Source: Neurospora tetrasperma FGSC 2508 (Eukaryota > Ascomycota > Sordariomycetes > Sordariales > Sordariaceae). Taken from it: DNA of 64,000 nucleotides. How positions within the stretch are numbered: the first letter of the stretch is position 1; each line of letters begins with the position of its first letter. Both the position numbers and the translations under genes were made by a program. Below, in pieces: positions 44,677-57,784 of the stretch. The stretch lies in contig NW_009799099.1 in the NCBI RefSeq assembly GCF_000213175.1, positions 3,110,029-3,174,028 of the forward strand. Direction: 5' to 3'. The notes beneath the pieces are model-generated. The model saw nothing but the letters and a program-made list of their open reading frames with translations. It ran no database searches and had not been told where the DNA came from.

Positions 44677-47323
44677 TTTGCGATGAACGTACACAAAAAG
44701 GGGGGGTTTTAATAATTTAATTGAGTTTGTTTTCAGCTTGTCGGGGGAGGGAGCGGAACTGGTTTATCTTTTTCTTCTTCTTCTATGCGATCATGAACCA
44801 ACAGTTCATGATGTTTATGTAAATGTATTTTAGGAGATAAAATGGGGATGGCAGTCTGGATTCAGTTAGGCAAGGTTGCATTGGGCGGTGTTTAAAGGTT
44901 CTGGTTCGGGGGTTGAAGGTTGAGGGTTGGAGGTTGATACCATGAGAATGAATAGGCGATGAGGGTTATTTGGTTTTGGATATGATGATAGAATGAAGAA
45001 GGTGTGATCATGCATCGCTCTTGAGTTATTCGTTTGGCGTACAGAACAATTGAGGTCGTACATGAGTGAGTTGTGTGTCCTATCGCGGTCACGACGAGGG
45101 GTATCACGGGCTGGTTCACGTGCCACACTTTCCTCGGTGATCTTATCACCGGTAGGTATGTATGTTCCGATTGAAGAAGGGGCTAAGATAAGAACCGGTG
45201 CGGTCAACAGTGGTTAGTGTACAGTTATGTACACCTAGCTGCATTTATTAGTTTCATTGCCGACACGCAGCGTGGGGGACGACAGTCGATCCGATTGAGC
45301 GGACGCAGTCAGCTGCGAACATGTGCATTGAAACGTTGGATGTGAACGGTTCTCGTTGGTTCTGACTAAGTACAAAATGATTACTGAGCCCGCTTCCGTG
45401 GGAACACAAGAAATAAAAAAACGAGGCACTCACTCGGGCAGTCTACTAAGCCCGTTGAGCCCGTCCTCCCCCTAAACTGAGGCATCGACGACATCGCATG
45501 TTGTTTGCTTACCTTCCTTCTTGTGATAATGAGATGAGAGATGGGTGATTACATAATCCAGGCACGATCCGGCAAGTCAAGGTTGACACTGCTTGCATGC
45601 CCCTGGAGGTGGATTAGAAATCCAGATTCGGAGATCCACGACAATGGGAACCTTATTTGCACCCGCCTCGGCGACCGAAAGCGCTGAGTAAATTGCGGAA
45701 ATCAGCGGAGAGACTCCACCGACAACCGCCTGGAACGATTCGATTCGGGTTCACTCTGTGGAGTTCGGAAAACAAGAGGCCCCAGTTTTGTTAACGGCCA
45801 TCGAGCCGAGACCTTTTTCCATTTTTTCATTTTTCTTTTCTTTCCTGTAAATTTCACGCACTGCGCGGGCCTTGCCGACTTCCCGGCTCACATACCATAG
45901 TACGTACATGGTCGATCTGGTCTAGCCATTAGAAGGCCCCGAAAAGGGAAACTCTGACAGGTGGGTTGTCACTATCGTATTGTCTTTGATATGCTATTGC
46001 TGTTGTTGTTGCTGTTGTTCGGCTTCCTTTTTGGAAACTTCGCTCGCTCGCTTGTGGGCTGCGGCTCTGAACGGGAACCGCCGTCTCCAAGTATACCCCG
46101 GTCAAAAAATTCAAAATTTTCAAGTTCGTCTTGTTATTACAAGAACTGAAGGCTTCGCACTTTCTCAAACACTCTTGACCTTGGATCCTTTGCGCCAGTG
46201 GCTGTCCTGGTCCCTCACCTCAACGGATAGTATCAATCGATACCGGAGTCAGTTCGTTGTTTGATAACTGCACCGTATATTTCTACACGACATTGGCACA
46301 GTATTGATATTCCGTCATCGACGCCATCTGCAGATTGATACACTTTTTGCTCCATACCGCAAACCACTGGCACCCCGACGTCTGCGGACCCTACCCGGAC
46401 TTCTCTATATCTCCAACCTGCCGGGATCTTTGACTTCCATTTTGTTGCCAAACGGGGAAGGGCGCCAGACTACAAACCCAACCCTCAACACTTGTTGTGT
46501 CCTCTTTCCCCAAGATACACTCTCACGTTTGACGGTTCGATTCACCCTCAAGTCCCGGGTACGCCTGCTGCAGTGGTATGTACAATGCAATTTTCTTTTT
46601 CTGTTAAGCCAGTCACAGTTATCTGTCCAGCGATTTCAATCCCCGCCCTGCCAATCATTCTGGTTACACACTCAGCCAGGTGCAGCGACCAAGTGCTTCT
46701 TCAATTGACCAGTTGCTTCTCGAGAAGATTGCGTGCGTTAATGACGCCTTCGACTCCAACACCTCACCTGCTTGGGAAGGGCGCCCATTCTCAAACACAC
46801 TTGCACTGTCCCGGAAATGCAACTCGGCGCTTGGCTAACGTGGGGGACGAAACCTCTCACCACTTCTTCCCCACTGGGGACGAAGAGAGAGGGGTGACTC
46901 CGATGCTATGTGTAGATTTGAAAGTGTTATACTTTCCTACGACCGTGGTCAACCAGGCCTTGAAAAAAGGTGTGCTGCCCGGTGTGCTGCATCACGACAG
47001 TGAAGACTGCCTCAGCACAAGTCATCAGCATCCACTGGGATTTGAAGCTCGTCACATCGCCTTGTCGAGTTGGGTGGCTCATCATCCTTAAACTCTGGTC
47101 AGAGTTGCTCATTGGGTGCGCAGTCTACCGTTGCCAGTTGCTGTCCGCTCGGTTGAATAAAAACGCACGGTCGGTTTGCCAACGCGGGCGGGAAGACAAC
47201 TGCTCGTACTTGAAGCATTTCTGACAGTTGTCGAAGAAGCGGCAGCGGCTTAATCAAGAAAACGGATCTCAATCGAACGGACTCTATCCCTCCACGCACC
47301 AAAGAGCAGTCGTCAGAGTAGCA
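44677..47323. promoter_or_regulatory. 2.6-kb gcs-1 upstream region
   Basis: The spacer lies between the CFEM-like stop and the gcs-1 start, both on the plus strand. It contains no convincing gene; the longest open frames (around 46492-47091) show no family likeness. A TGACTAA heptamer at 45363-45369 resembles a Yap1-type site but lies 2 kb from the gcs-1 start, and I do not rely on it. Confidence 0.45.
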
Positions 47324-49832
47324 ATGGGTCTTCTGTACGTATATCGTCCCCGATATGGACACTCGCTGCACAAATCGCATCCCAGGGGGAAAACACCAGT
47401 CTCACCGTTCATGACGCCATATACTGACACTACAACAGAGCTTTGGGAACGGCTTTGGATTGGCCAGATGCCAAGCAGCAAGCACATCTCGTCCGTGCCT
47501 GGGGCATTAAGGTGAATCTTGACACCGTTAACTCCGGACCTTCGATGCCTTTCTGTGGAATACACCACAGTCTATATTGGGATGAGGTACCGCAGACGTA
47601 TGCTAACGTGATATCAGCAATTACTCGAAATATGGAACAAGGCTAAGGGAAAGGAGCGTGACGCTATGCTCTGGGGTGATGAGGTGCGTTTTTTGGTTCC
47701 TATGCCTTGAGCTACTGCTTCTCAGGCTCCTAACACCCCGCTTAGATCGAGTACTTGGTCGTCAACTATTCCAAAGATGAGCCTAAGGTTCTGCTCTCCC
47801 TTCGCCAGGCCGATATTCTCAAAGCCTTGGCCGACAGCAAGACTCTTAAGGTAACAGGAGACTGCGCTCCTGGAACTGAGGCCAACGCAGATGCCGGGAA
47901 CGTAACTCTTCCCGTTTTCCATCCGGAATTCGGAAGATTCATGCTCGAAGCCACCCCCGGAAAGCCATGGGGCATCGACTTCAAGGACCTGTTGACCGTT
48001 GAGGCCGACATGAAGTTGAGAAGGTGCATTGCCAAGGACCACATGCTTTCGAATGAGCATCCCATCACGCTCACTACTTTCCCCCGCATCGGCAGCCCAG
48101 GAGTATTCACTGAACCATCATATCCCGTCTCCGGTCCCAAGCTGCGATCGCAATTTGTCCCTGACGAGATCGCCAACCCTCATATTCGCTTCCCTACCCT
48201 TGCGGCCAACATCCGTTCGCGCCGCGGCCGCAAAGTCCAGGTCAATGTTCCAGTGTTCAGAGACGAGAACACCCCTTGGCCATGGAAGGACCCAACCGTC
48301 AACTACGACCTACACAACTGGCCCGAGGACGATGATGTTCGTAACGGCGCCGCTCCCGACAACTTCATTCACATGGATGCCATGGCTTTCGGCATGGGCA
48401 GCTGTTGTCTGCAAATCACCTTCCAGGCCAAGAACATCACCGAAGGCAGGAAGATGTACGACCAGCTGAGCCCTCTAGGTCCTATCCTGCTTGCGCTCAC
48501 TGCGGCAACACCAGTGTACAAGGGCTTCATTGCCGATACCGATGTCAGGTGGAACCAAATCAGCAGGGCTGTGGACGACCGCACACCTGAGGAGCTGGGA
48601 GAAAAGGTAGGAACAACACTTTTTCAAGGTCTGATTCGATGCTGACCTTTCTATAGCCCCTTAAGAACGACAGATGGCGGATTCCCAAGTCGCGTTATGC
48701 TTCGAACTCAACTTACATCTCTACCGATTCCCGATTGCGACCTGAGTACATGGATCCTAACCTCGTCATCGACCCCGAGATCAAGCAGCAGTTGCTCGAC
48801 GGTGGCATGGATGACCGTTTGGCTACCCACTTTGCTCATCTCTTCATCCGCGATCCTATCGTCATCTTTAACGAAGATCTCCAGGAGCTCGACCTGACCA
48901 AGACGGATCATTTTGAGAATATCCAGAGTACTAACTGGCAGCACATGCGCTTCAAGCCACCTCCGGCTGACAACAGCATCGGTTGGCGTGTGGAGTTCCG
49001 GCCCATGGAGATTCAAATCACCGACTTTGAAAACGCCGCCTTCTCCGTCTTCATCGTTCTCATTACCCGTGCCATCCTTAGCTTCGACCTCAACTTCTAC
49101 ATCCCTATCGTGAAGGTAGATGAGAACATGGAGACCGCGCATGCGCGCAACGCCAACCTCGAAAAGAAGTTTTGGTTCCGCAAGAATCCATTCCCCGTCC
49201 GCACAACCCGCAGGGGCGGCAGTGCCTCCAGATCGGCTTCTGGCACCAGCACACCCAATAGCGGATCAAGCAGACCTGCCACCCCGCCCCTGGGCCCTGT
49301 CGAGGACGAGTACAGACTCATGAGCGTCAATGAAGTCATCAACGGCACTGCGTACGCCAAGGCGACTTCCAAGGAGGTGACCGAGGATGCCGAGGAGGGC
49401 GAAGAGTTCCCCGGTCTCATCCCCTTGGTGGAAAGCTACCTCGACAGCGTCAACATGGACGTCGCTACCCGTTGCGGACTCGCTCGCTACCTCGATCTCA
49501 TCCGCAAGCGCGCCAGCGGAGAGCTCTGGACGGCGGCCAAGTGGATCCGTGAGTTCATTGCGAAGCACCCCGGATACAAGAAGGACAGCGTGGTCTCGGA
49601 GGAAATCACCAAAGATCTCGTCGGCGCCGTTATCGAGATCGGCGAGAGGGAGAAGCGCGGGCTGGGTATTGATGACTTGATCGGGCAGGTGCCGGATCTG
49701 GAGAAGTTGTTCGGCGGGTTTCTCAAGGGTAAGAGCCCTTGCGGTGGTGGCCAGGCAGCTTTGGAGCAAAAGTTGAAGGATGACGACGCCAAGGCGAACG
49801 GTGTAAAGAGGAAGTTCAACGAGGAAGAGTAG
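47324..49832 (+). CDS. gcs-1: Glutamate-cysteine ligase (gamma-glutamylcysteine synthetase)
   Basis: Joins L-glutamate and L-cysteine with ATP, the first and limiting step of glutathione synthesis in the cytosol. Five exons: 47324-47334 (11 bases), 47439-47511, 47618-47683, 47746-48606 and 48657-49832, giving 728 residues; every junction keeps frame and each acceptor is AG. It is the eukaryotic GCL family (GCS group 3): MGLLALGTALDWPDAKQQA at the start, then GDEIEYLVV, HPEFGRFMLEATPGKPW, TLTTFPRIG, HMDAMAFGMGSCCLQITFQA, FIADTDVRWNQISRAVDDRT and NWQHMRFKPPPADN. A Ser/Pro/Thr-rich insert (SASRSASGTSTPNSGSSRPA) near residue 500 may be a regulatory loop. It lies in the same direction as the CFEM-like gene, 2.6 kb apart. 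Confidence 0.96.
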
Positions 49833-50178
49833 GGCGGGTCACGTCACTTGATTGGCAAGGGCGAAAGTCCTGCTTGGTGAGGTTCATGGCGGGAGCCGTA
49901 GCATGTTAAAAGCCTAGGAAAGGAGCTGGATATGGGAAGGGAGAGTGGACGTTTGTGTTCTTTTGCATCATCGTTAGACTGCATTGCCTTGGATACGCTA
50001 ATCACGATTATTCGCATGGTATTTTCTTCTTGGCTCATCATCACTGTAATAAAGCTCTGCGTGTATTTTATCGATGACTTGAGTTCTACGCCTGTCAAAT
50101 TCTGAGGTAACCACTTCGAAGAGTAAGCTTGCTGGCCTTTATGAGCAAAAGCTAAGCCAACATATCCCAACGAAAACA
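49833..50178. other. gcs-1 3' flank to tRNA gene
   Basis: A 346-bp stretch, AT-richer than the coding regions. No gene or repeat is seen. Confidence 0.6.
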
Positions 50179-50274
50179 GCCCGATTAGCTCAGCTGGTTA
50201 GAGCGTCGTACTAATATCAGACTTCTGATATCAAGTCAATGCGAAGGTCAACAGTTCAATCCTGTTATTGGGCA
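50179..50274 (+). tRNA. tRNA-Ile (anticodon AAU) with 22-nt intron
   Basis: Acceptor arms pair: GCCCGAT at 50179-50185 with ATTGGGC at 50267-50273, with one G-T pair, and discriminator A at 50274. The D-arm box A is TAGCTCAGCTGGTTAGAGC. The anticodon stem TCGTA pairs with TGCGA. The loop reads CTAATA..A with anticodon AAT at 50213-50215. The canonical intron position, one base after the anticodon, holds a 22-nt intron at 50217-50238. The T-arm AACAG/TTCAATC/CTGTT is normal. The mature length is 74, before CCA addition. A T7 run directly downstream serves as a pol III terminator. Confidence 0.97.
50217..50238 (+). other. Nuclear tRNA-Ile intron
   Basis: The intron sits after tRNA position 37, as is standard for nuclear tRNA genes, and is cut by the tRNA splicing endonuclease and ligase. 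Removing it closes a seven-base anticodon loop with the AAT anticodon. Confidence 0.9.
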
Positions 50275-51609
50275 CTTCTTTTTTTACCTTTTTCATTTTC
50301 ATCCTCTCCAATCTCACTCAATCCATTCTTTTTCTTCAAATTCTCCGTGTTTTACTGTAGTTTACCACCAGGCTTCGTGACGTTTATCAATATGCATTGC
50401 TTTCACTTCGACTGCGTTGGACGGCTTTTCGTCTTATCGATAAGATGAACGAACTCGCCCACAACAGCCGACTGCCACCAAATTTCTTAATCATCAGAAT
50501 TCGCCTTTTTTGTCATGCTCTGCACAGCGCAGCCCAATTCAGTCGTCCTAACCGCTAACCTTGTTCAAAGTAGAAACATAGAGTAGCTAACATGTTTTGA
50601 CAGGGAATATTTAGATGACAGGGACAGCAGACTTGCAGGATAAGTTGGTATCGAGCCTCGTGGTTCTGAAACACGACTGGAGCTCCTTGTTGATATCATC
50701 CCGACATCAACCCAATCCTTGGTCGACTTCCCCGCGCCGCATAAACTTGACCCCTACAGCATCCAAACAACCGTCACACCAAACAACATGATTCGCTTCT
50801 AACTGCATATGGGTTGCGCCGTATTTCAGCTTCAATGGAACTCCATTTGTAGCTCCTCTTCAGAATGGGAGCGACCAGAGGAAAGATAGAGCGTGTTCAG
50901 TCATCTTCCACGACTCGGTCGAAGGAAGGGTCGACATGGCGAAGTGATGGTGAACCTGGAGCAACCACAAGAATTATGAATGGACGAGGCTGACATCATG
51001 TTAAAGAAAGCTTCTGCGATAAGCCAACCCTTTCGTTGGTACCATCAAACATCGCCGACAGCTCACATTGAGCATGGCCGACCCGGCACTGCAGAAGCAT
51101 AAAAGACGTTCTATATAGGAGTCATCCCGGCAGCCGCAGCCTTTACCGTCCAACAAGACATCGCCAGCATGGGACTATCACTCAGCCAAGACGGTTCTCT
51201 TGTCACCCCGTGTGCTTGGCCTACCATCGTGCGAGACGCGATCCTATCTTTATGCCTGCCTTACCGTGTATCTCGAAACCCAGTTCAAGGCTAATACTTC
51301 CCACGGACCCTTCCCACCCTTTCTTTTCGTTTTTACTTCATCCTTGTTGCCCATCATGGCTGGAGATTGCTTTTTTCTCATCTGAAGTCTCCTCCCAGCA
51401 AACCAACCAACGGTTTACGCGTGCCTTATGACCAGTGTCATACCGTGTCACTCTTCCTCTTCGAGGGCTTTTCATCACATCATCAGTATAGTAATTATCT
51501 TTCACTCATTTGTTGAGCCTCGGTGGCCTCTACATTCGTTTCTGTTCATCCTAGCGTTCTTAATTTTTCATTTTTATCTACAAGAAAACAAGCAAGCACA
51601 TTCTCCAAA
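50275..51609. promoter_or_regulatory. Upstream region of the DUF6536 gene
   Basis: Begins with the T-rich tRNA terminator. The rest, 1.3 kb, holds short open frames only. Pyrimidine-rich leader sequence lies before the ATG at 51610. No repeat is recognised. Confidence 0.45.
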
Positions 51610-54217
51610 ATGGAAAGCATAATGGAGGGAACCACCCCCTCCACCTCAGCCCAAGGAGTTCTCCAAAACCAGCGCTCCTTCATCCAAGAACGTCGCGGTC
51701 GCCGCTCTCTAATTCATTGGCCCTTCCAATCGATAGCCACCGAAACCAGCAGCTTATTCTCCTTCACCCTCTTCGGTCGACCGCCGACGAGAGCCACGAA
51801 AGCGACTACGACAACCAGAACGGGGACCGTCTCATCTACTGGAGGCGGCGGCGGACCAGAGCGCCCTCCTTTTGCCCGCCGAGCCACTTGGGACCCAAGG
51901 CGGATACGGGAAAAAGACGTGGAATCGGTCGACCAGGACCTCATTCCCGACTATGTCATTAATTACCTACGCGGCGAGACTCCGGAGATGGTGGCGAGGA
52001 GGAAGAAGAATGAGGGGAAGCTGGGCGAGAGGGCGGTGGACATAATGCATCAGCATCGACCACATGAATCGAGGGCTGGCATTCTTGATGGACTTTCGGA
52101 GACGAGCAGCGAAAGGTTGGGATTTTGGGGGGAGGACGGAGGAGGGGCGGGCGAGGATGAGGAGAGGAGGCATATACTACCCGGAACAGGGTCACGTTGG
52201 AAGAGGTGGAGTGGTGCAGTGACTGGAGATGTTGGAAGCAGGAGGTGGAAGAGGTGGACCGCTGGGTGGAGGGCAGGCGTGGGATTAAACGCTTTGCTGG
52301 CAGGGATAATTCTGCTGGTAGGGGTCATTTGCTTGGTGATACTGGCGGCGTGGAAGGGGAAACATGCCTTTAAGGGGAAGGTCGTCATCTACAAAGGCCC
52401 ATGCTCGACAACATCTGCGATCGATTTGGGTGTACACGCTGTCGTCAACATTTTGGGGGTGGTTCTGTTGGCTGGGGCCAACTATACTTTTCAAGTACTG
52501 AGCAGTCCTACGAGGGAGGAGGTTACGGCGGCACACGAGAGGAAGAAATGGTTGGATATTGGGATACCGTCGTTTCGAAATCTGCGATATATCGCAAAGA
52601 GAAGGAGTCTCCTGGCAGTTGTTATTCTTCTAGCGGCCATCTTCACGCAAGTAATGTATGTGCTCTTCCGAACTCATCACGGCTTTAATGAAATGCTAAC
52701 CATATCCCAGTTCTAATTCTATAATCTTTATATCCGACCCCGCCCCAGCAAACCGAGTTACCAACGGCACCTTTCAATCAACCTGCCAACTTGACGTCTA
52801 CGGCTTCCTCCTCGGAATCACCGTCCTCCTCAACCTCATCACCGTCGTCTCCCTTATCTCCGTTCTCATCTTCTTCAAGCGATCAACCTTCACCCCCCTT
52901 GCCACCCTAGGAGACACCATCACCTCCTTTCTCATCGATCCCGACCCCATCACCCAAGGCGCTTGCCTCCTTTCCAAAGACGACGTCAAGCAAGGGAACT
53001 GGGCCTCCGAAGCGAGCCAACCCAAGCACTGGGTGCCCAAACGACACTACTGGCTTCACGCCCCCTCTCTACCACGCTGGATCATCACGGGATTAGTATG
53101 GGTTATCTGCGCCGGAGCTACAGCAACTGCCCTGGCGCTTTCCATCATGCATGATGGAAACGGCCTTTCGCCGTTTGGGAATAACCCTTTAATCTTCCCA
53201 GACCGGGACTCTTACTCACCGGCGCCAAACCAACCGCTCATCTCCCTCAACCAACCAACAACCCTCCCAGCCTGGGCAGCCACGATTTTCTCCTCCCTTC
53301 CACACCTCCTCCTCTCAGCACTCTATCTCGCCATCAACCCGCTTCTAACGACTTATTTCCTCTCTCACGAATCCTCCTTATTCTATTCTAGCCACCACGG
53401 CCGCCATGGTCCCAATGCGCAACCGCAACCGCAACCGCTCCGCGTATCCTCTTCCGCCCTCGACATCGACCCCGACAGCTCACAAACGACTTCTCTCTAC
53501 CTCACCCTTCCCCGACCCGTCTCTTGGTTTTTATTGGTCCTCTTTTCAGCCATGGGGTTTGTCACGAGTCAGAGTCTCGGGAGTTTACACACAGAACCAT
53601 CATCCTCAGTGGCCACAGCAGCAGAGACAGTAGTAGGAAAAGAGGAGGAAGTAACAGCCCTCTTCACAAGCGGCGTAGCCTTGACTACCCTCCTCGCCCT
53701 CCTGGTTTTGCTTTTGGTATTTACTTTGGTGCTGGGGTTCAGGACTTCTTCTTCTTCTTCTCCCCCAAAGTCTTTTATGTCATCCTCCTCCTCCTCACCA
53801 GTTACTGCTATTCCTAGTGACAAACTCACGCCTGCATCGGGAGCAGCATCCGAGGGAGGAGGCAATGAGAACGCAAGGGCAGTTATAATCGGAAACCCAG
53901 TGGCTTTGCCGGGAGGGAGTTGTAGTGCTGTTATTAGCGCTCGATGTCATTTACTACCCCCTACCAGTAGTGACGAGAAGGGGAGGGGGAAGCGTAGGAG
54001 CGTGGGGTTTAGTGATCTTGTTGGTGGTGCTGGTGCTGTTGATACTACAGAGATTTGGAAGAGGCCGTTGGTGTGGGGGGTGGTTGACGGGGGAAAAGGA
54101 GGAGGAGCAGGCCAAAATAATGCCCCTGAAGAAGCAGCGGCGGGGGTGATCGGACATCGTGGGTTTACGGTGGCCGGGAGGGCGCGGATGGTTACGGAGG
54201 GGATGGTTTATGCTTGA
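51610..54217 (+). CDS. DUF6536 multi-pass membrane protein
   Basis: Exons are 51610-52655 and 52711-54217 (55-bp intron, donor GTATGT, branch site GCTAAC), giving 850 residues. A disordered N-terminus of about 200 residues precedes the DUF6536 region (GWRAGVGLNALLAGIILLVG, then GVHAVVNILGVVLLAGANYT), with RSLLAVVILLAAIFTQVI before the intron. After the intron come further membrane segments (VYGFLLGITVLLNLITVVSL, WIITGLVWVICAGATATALA, LPRPVSWFLLVLFSAMGFVT, LTTLLALLVLLLVFTLVLGF). I count seven to nine in all. The C-terminal tail is Ser/Gly-rich. The family is common in filamentous fungi and its role is not known to me. It is convergent with sub-1, 8.5 kb away. Confidence 0.82.
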
Positions 54218-55827
54218 TATCATGATTTGATCAATTCTTCTTGGAGTTTTCTTGGTTTCTTGTTGTTATTGTTGTGGTCTTTTGCGTTTACGTTCACAGT
54301 ATTTCTCAACACAACGTGTTTCTTTTGTTTGGTCAGATACCCACAACCCTCCCGAGACTGGACAATGGGGACTTGTTCAGCGGCCTACTAGTCCAAAACG
54401 GAACGAGAGATCATGTTCTTAATGTTATGACTATGGCCAAGTAATTCCAACTCACGATTTCATGAAGGCATCACCAATTAGTTACCCGGAAACAGGCTAT
54501 GGAAAAGTTGACATGACATGATACGCAAGTCTTTATGAAATTTGGGTAACATTACCGTCAGGTTTGGTATCAGCACCGTATGATACCCTCCTTCTTTCCA
54601 TAGGTGCTTTACTTATCCCAACTCAGCACAGTTCTACTGACTTTTTTCATACTTTCCAGTACCAGCAACACCACCCATCATTAGCACCGCTCCGTCTATG
54701 AACAAAATCAGGCGCACTATGGAAGCCTGCATGCATGCATGACAGTCCCATGAGTTCAAAGGACCCTGAGACAATATGGAGAGAGGTCAATATCCTGCAA
54801 GAAGAATCATGCCTGGACAGAAACCAGTTTATGACGCCCGTTGTGGACGGAGTACATGGCAAGGGCCACGCGAAGGATGGTGCTGTCAAGTTGACATGAC
54901 ATTCTTCATAGCTAAAAAGTGCTTCTAGATGCATAGGGGCCGAAACGGATGACATGAATGGGGTAACGAAAACACGCGGCAGCCAACGCCGAAGGAGCAG
55001 CCAAATCAATCACTGATCGATCGTGCCTCGTGGATGCCAGGATTCGGATATCTTCTTCGAAAGGACCCTCCAGAAAGACGATTCAGATGAGGTAACGGGC
55101 TGTCAATCAAAGTCCACACACATTTCCCGCCTTCGGCCGGTAGTTTGACTTCATATCATGCCATGTTCGCGGAGGCGGTATATTCCGGACACAGCTGACG
55201 AAGTGATGTGGAGGTTGAGGTTGAGACGTGGCGCCTCGCCCAGAAAACGATGGACCCCCTCTGCTCCCCCCATCTTGACAACGCCATTGGAGCGATGGTT
55301 CGTATTAGGAATGCGAGATCAGATCCTGTGTTCAGGGTCCTTGCAGATCTTCCACTCCGTGTCCGGTGGCCAGTTCCTCTAAGCTCCGTTGTCTTTCAAA
55401 TAGAAATCTGAGATTCAAGGAAATGTTACCGTGGGGGCGATCTCAACCTAACGCACAGAAAACATGGTACTCTAGACTAGGTTCCCATGGTGATACAAGT
55501 TCCTCACTGGATCTAGCACGACCCTGCGTTGTTGAGCGAAGCACAAAGGCTGATAAAGCTTCCTGAGCCGCCATCTGTCTTGGAACATAGAAGACACTCT
55601 TACCGCTTTTGTTGGGAAATTGGGGGAACATTGGCTGTGCTATGTATATGGAGCGCAAAGCTTTGTGAGGGGCTCCCTTGAGTCGAAGGCTCGGAGTGAT
55701 GGATAAATTGTCTCGAGCCGATGTTGGGTATGAAGCAAAATGAAGGAATGAAATCTACGTGCGAAACACACTGCGTTTCCGATGATCATGAAAACCAGAT
55801 GCCATAGCCTGATTTACGGTTGTCAAT

Positions 55828-56163
55828 CTATGTGTGAAAGCCGTCGGGGAAGTGGTTGGCCTCGCTGGAACTTCTTGCCATCTCAAAGCACACCATGGAG
55901 CGGCTCATCTGGCATGAGTTGATGAGTGGCTTAGCAGCTCTGGATACACTTTCCCGCAAATCCCAGGTGCAATCAGAGCGTAGATCAGACGTGATCAATA
56001 TTGCTTTCGGTAGACGCATGCATATGGCAAGCGTTAGGAGAAGACCGAAGAACATCGGCGAGAATATGGGAAAGCCACGGAAGAAAAGAGTGAGACGTCG
56101 GATCGAGCCGAGCACATGGCCCCCCTGGCGATCAAGAGCCGCCCTTTCTGCCGTCTTTGCCAA
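55828..56163 (-). other. Weak small open frame with hydrophobic segment
   Basis: A leftward frame of 111 codons has one membrane-like stretch (PIFSPMFFGLLLTLAICMRL). Upstream, another frame reads a hydrophobic run (VIFIVVICNLPIMV) near a GTAAGC donor-like site. This could be part of a small membrane-protein gene or chance. I recognise no family and give it low weight. Confidence 0.15.
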
Positions 56164-57759
56164 TCGTAGAGACCATGATGGGAAGATTGCAGATGACCAC
56201 GATGAATATTACATTTCCATTGAGGCTTACAAGGTTGATGGCTCGAATGGATCAGCAAGCAGGGTCCTGTCATCGCTGTCTGGTGAGACATGACAGAACT
56301 TCTGCCATGTTTCTTGTTAACACTGGTTTGTTGGGGCCGAATATTTGAGTCAGTTGATCTGGATCGGATCCTGAACCGATCGCTCTCTTTGTTGACTCTG
56401 GCCTAGATCGAATAGCTAAGCGCACACACAGCTCGAACGTCATCAAGAACGCTTTTGCATAAAATCTTCAACGATCCTGGCCCAATGGGACAACGGGATG
56501 TTTAGAGCGAATGAAATATGGTATCTTTGTTATTCCGAGTGTATGATGAACATGGAAAAATGTCAGGCACGTGGTTGACGAAAGCGAAGCGGTGTAGCAT
56601 AGCGCTCGCATCTGTCGCCGGTCAAAAGAACCCCCCAAGGTTTGTCAGTCTCAGTTTGTACGCGGTGTACGCCTTGATTGAATAGTAAAAAGCCCAATTA
56701 TAAAGATGAACAGTATACCTTGAACCCGAACGCCCGACCGAGGATGGGTGAAATATTGCCTTTACCTCCAGTCTGAAGTGACTGCCCCTGATTCGTGAAT
56801 GTCTCGGTCAAAGACTGGTCGAAAGTTGTGTCTTGGAGTGCCAGTTGACGGGGGCTCAGGTAGTTTCGGCCGGTCGATTGGAGAAGACATAGCTAGACAC
56901 CCACGGCAGTCTAACTTCTTCGGCATGAATCTAGAAGGATTTGAGGAGATGGATAAGGGTTGCCGGCCGCAGCAGGTCGCAGCACGGCTGCAGCGGTTGA
57001 AACTAGTCCGGGGACGGGCTCGCCAGCCGCCGTGTGTAAAGTGTCATCCATCACCCATGGTCGTTCGCGGAGAGGAAGAGAGGAAGAGAGAAGGGATTAA
57101 GAAAAAGGGGATTGCATTTACCGCGGCGGCCCTGCAGGCCATCATGTGTGGTCTATCGTCGGTCGCCCTGCCCAACACTGACCTTACCTACCCTAATACG
57201 TCATAGCAGACTTTGTGATCCGTGGTTGCTTCATACGCGGAGAAAGTTTCAGAGTCGATCCTACCCTCCACTTCACATTAGAGTATCGTGATATATAGGT
57301 ATGGCTACGAGCAAAGATGGAAGGCGCGTCGCCCCTGCCATGATACGATTGAATTATCGGCATTCCTGACATTGCTCGGGTTTTGTTTTGTCCCTGCAAT
57401 CTCTTCAAGTTGGTCGAGTGTTGACAACGAGTACAACCGTCTCAACTCCACAAGCCATAGCCATTCACACCACAAAACATCATGGCAATTATCTGCTCAT
57501 TCTGTCATCCCTATTGCCATGCCTGAACATAACGCCATTGTGGTATCAATGCTAGCACTGCTGGATGGTTGCTGGTGATAAGCGGGAGTGATGAGGGTGA
57601 TAATGCACCTACCCGTCTGCCCAGACTCGAAAGGAGGGGTCCGCTTTTTACAGTGCTCTCTTGCCAGTCAGATTCCTTCTTTGCTTTGCTTTCGGTTAAA
57701 CCTGGACCCCTCCCCAACGGGTACTTAGTTCTTTTTCTTTTTTTCTTTTTTTCTTTCCC

Positions 57760-57784
57760 TTTTTTTTTTTTTTTTTTTTTTTTT
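57760..57784. repeat. T25 homopolymer
   Basis: An uninterrupted run of 25 T is preceded by T/C-rich sequence from about 57730. It is low-complexity and outside any supported gene. Confidence 0.9.

Noticed and set aside
45363-45369. TGACTAA as a Yap1-type site for gcs-1
   Set aside because: A single 7-mer about 2 kb from the start codon is expected by chance.
46492-47091. A 199-codon plus-strand frame upstream of gcs-1
   Set aside because: Composition is random-looking, there is no domain, and it lies in the gcs-1 promoter region.
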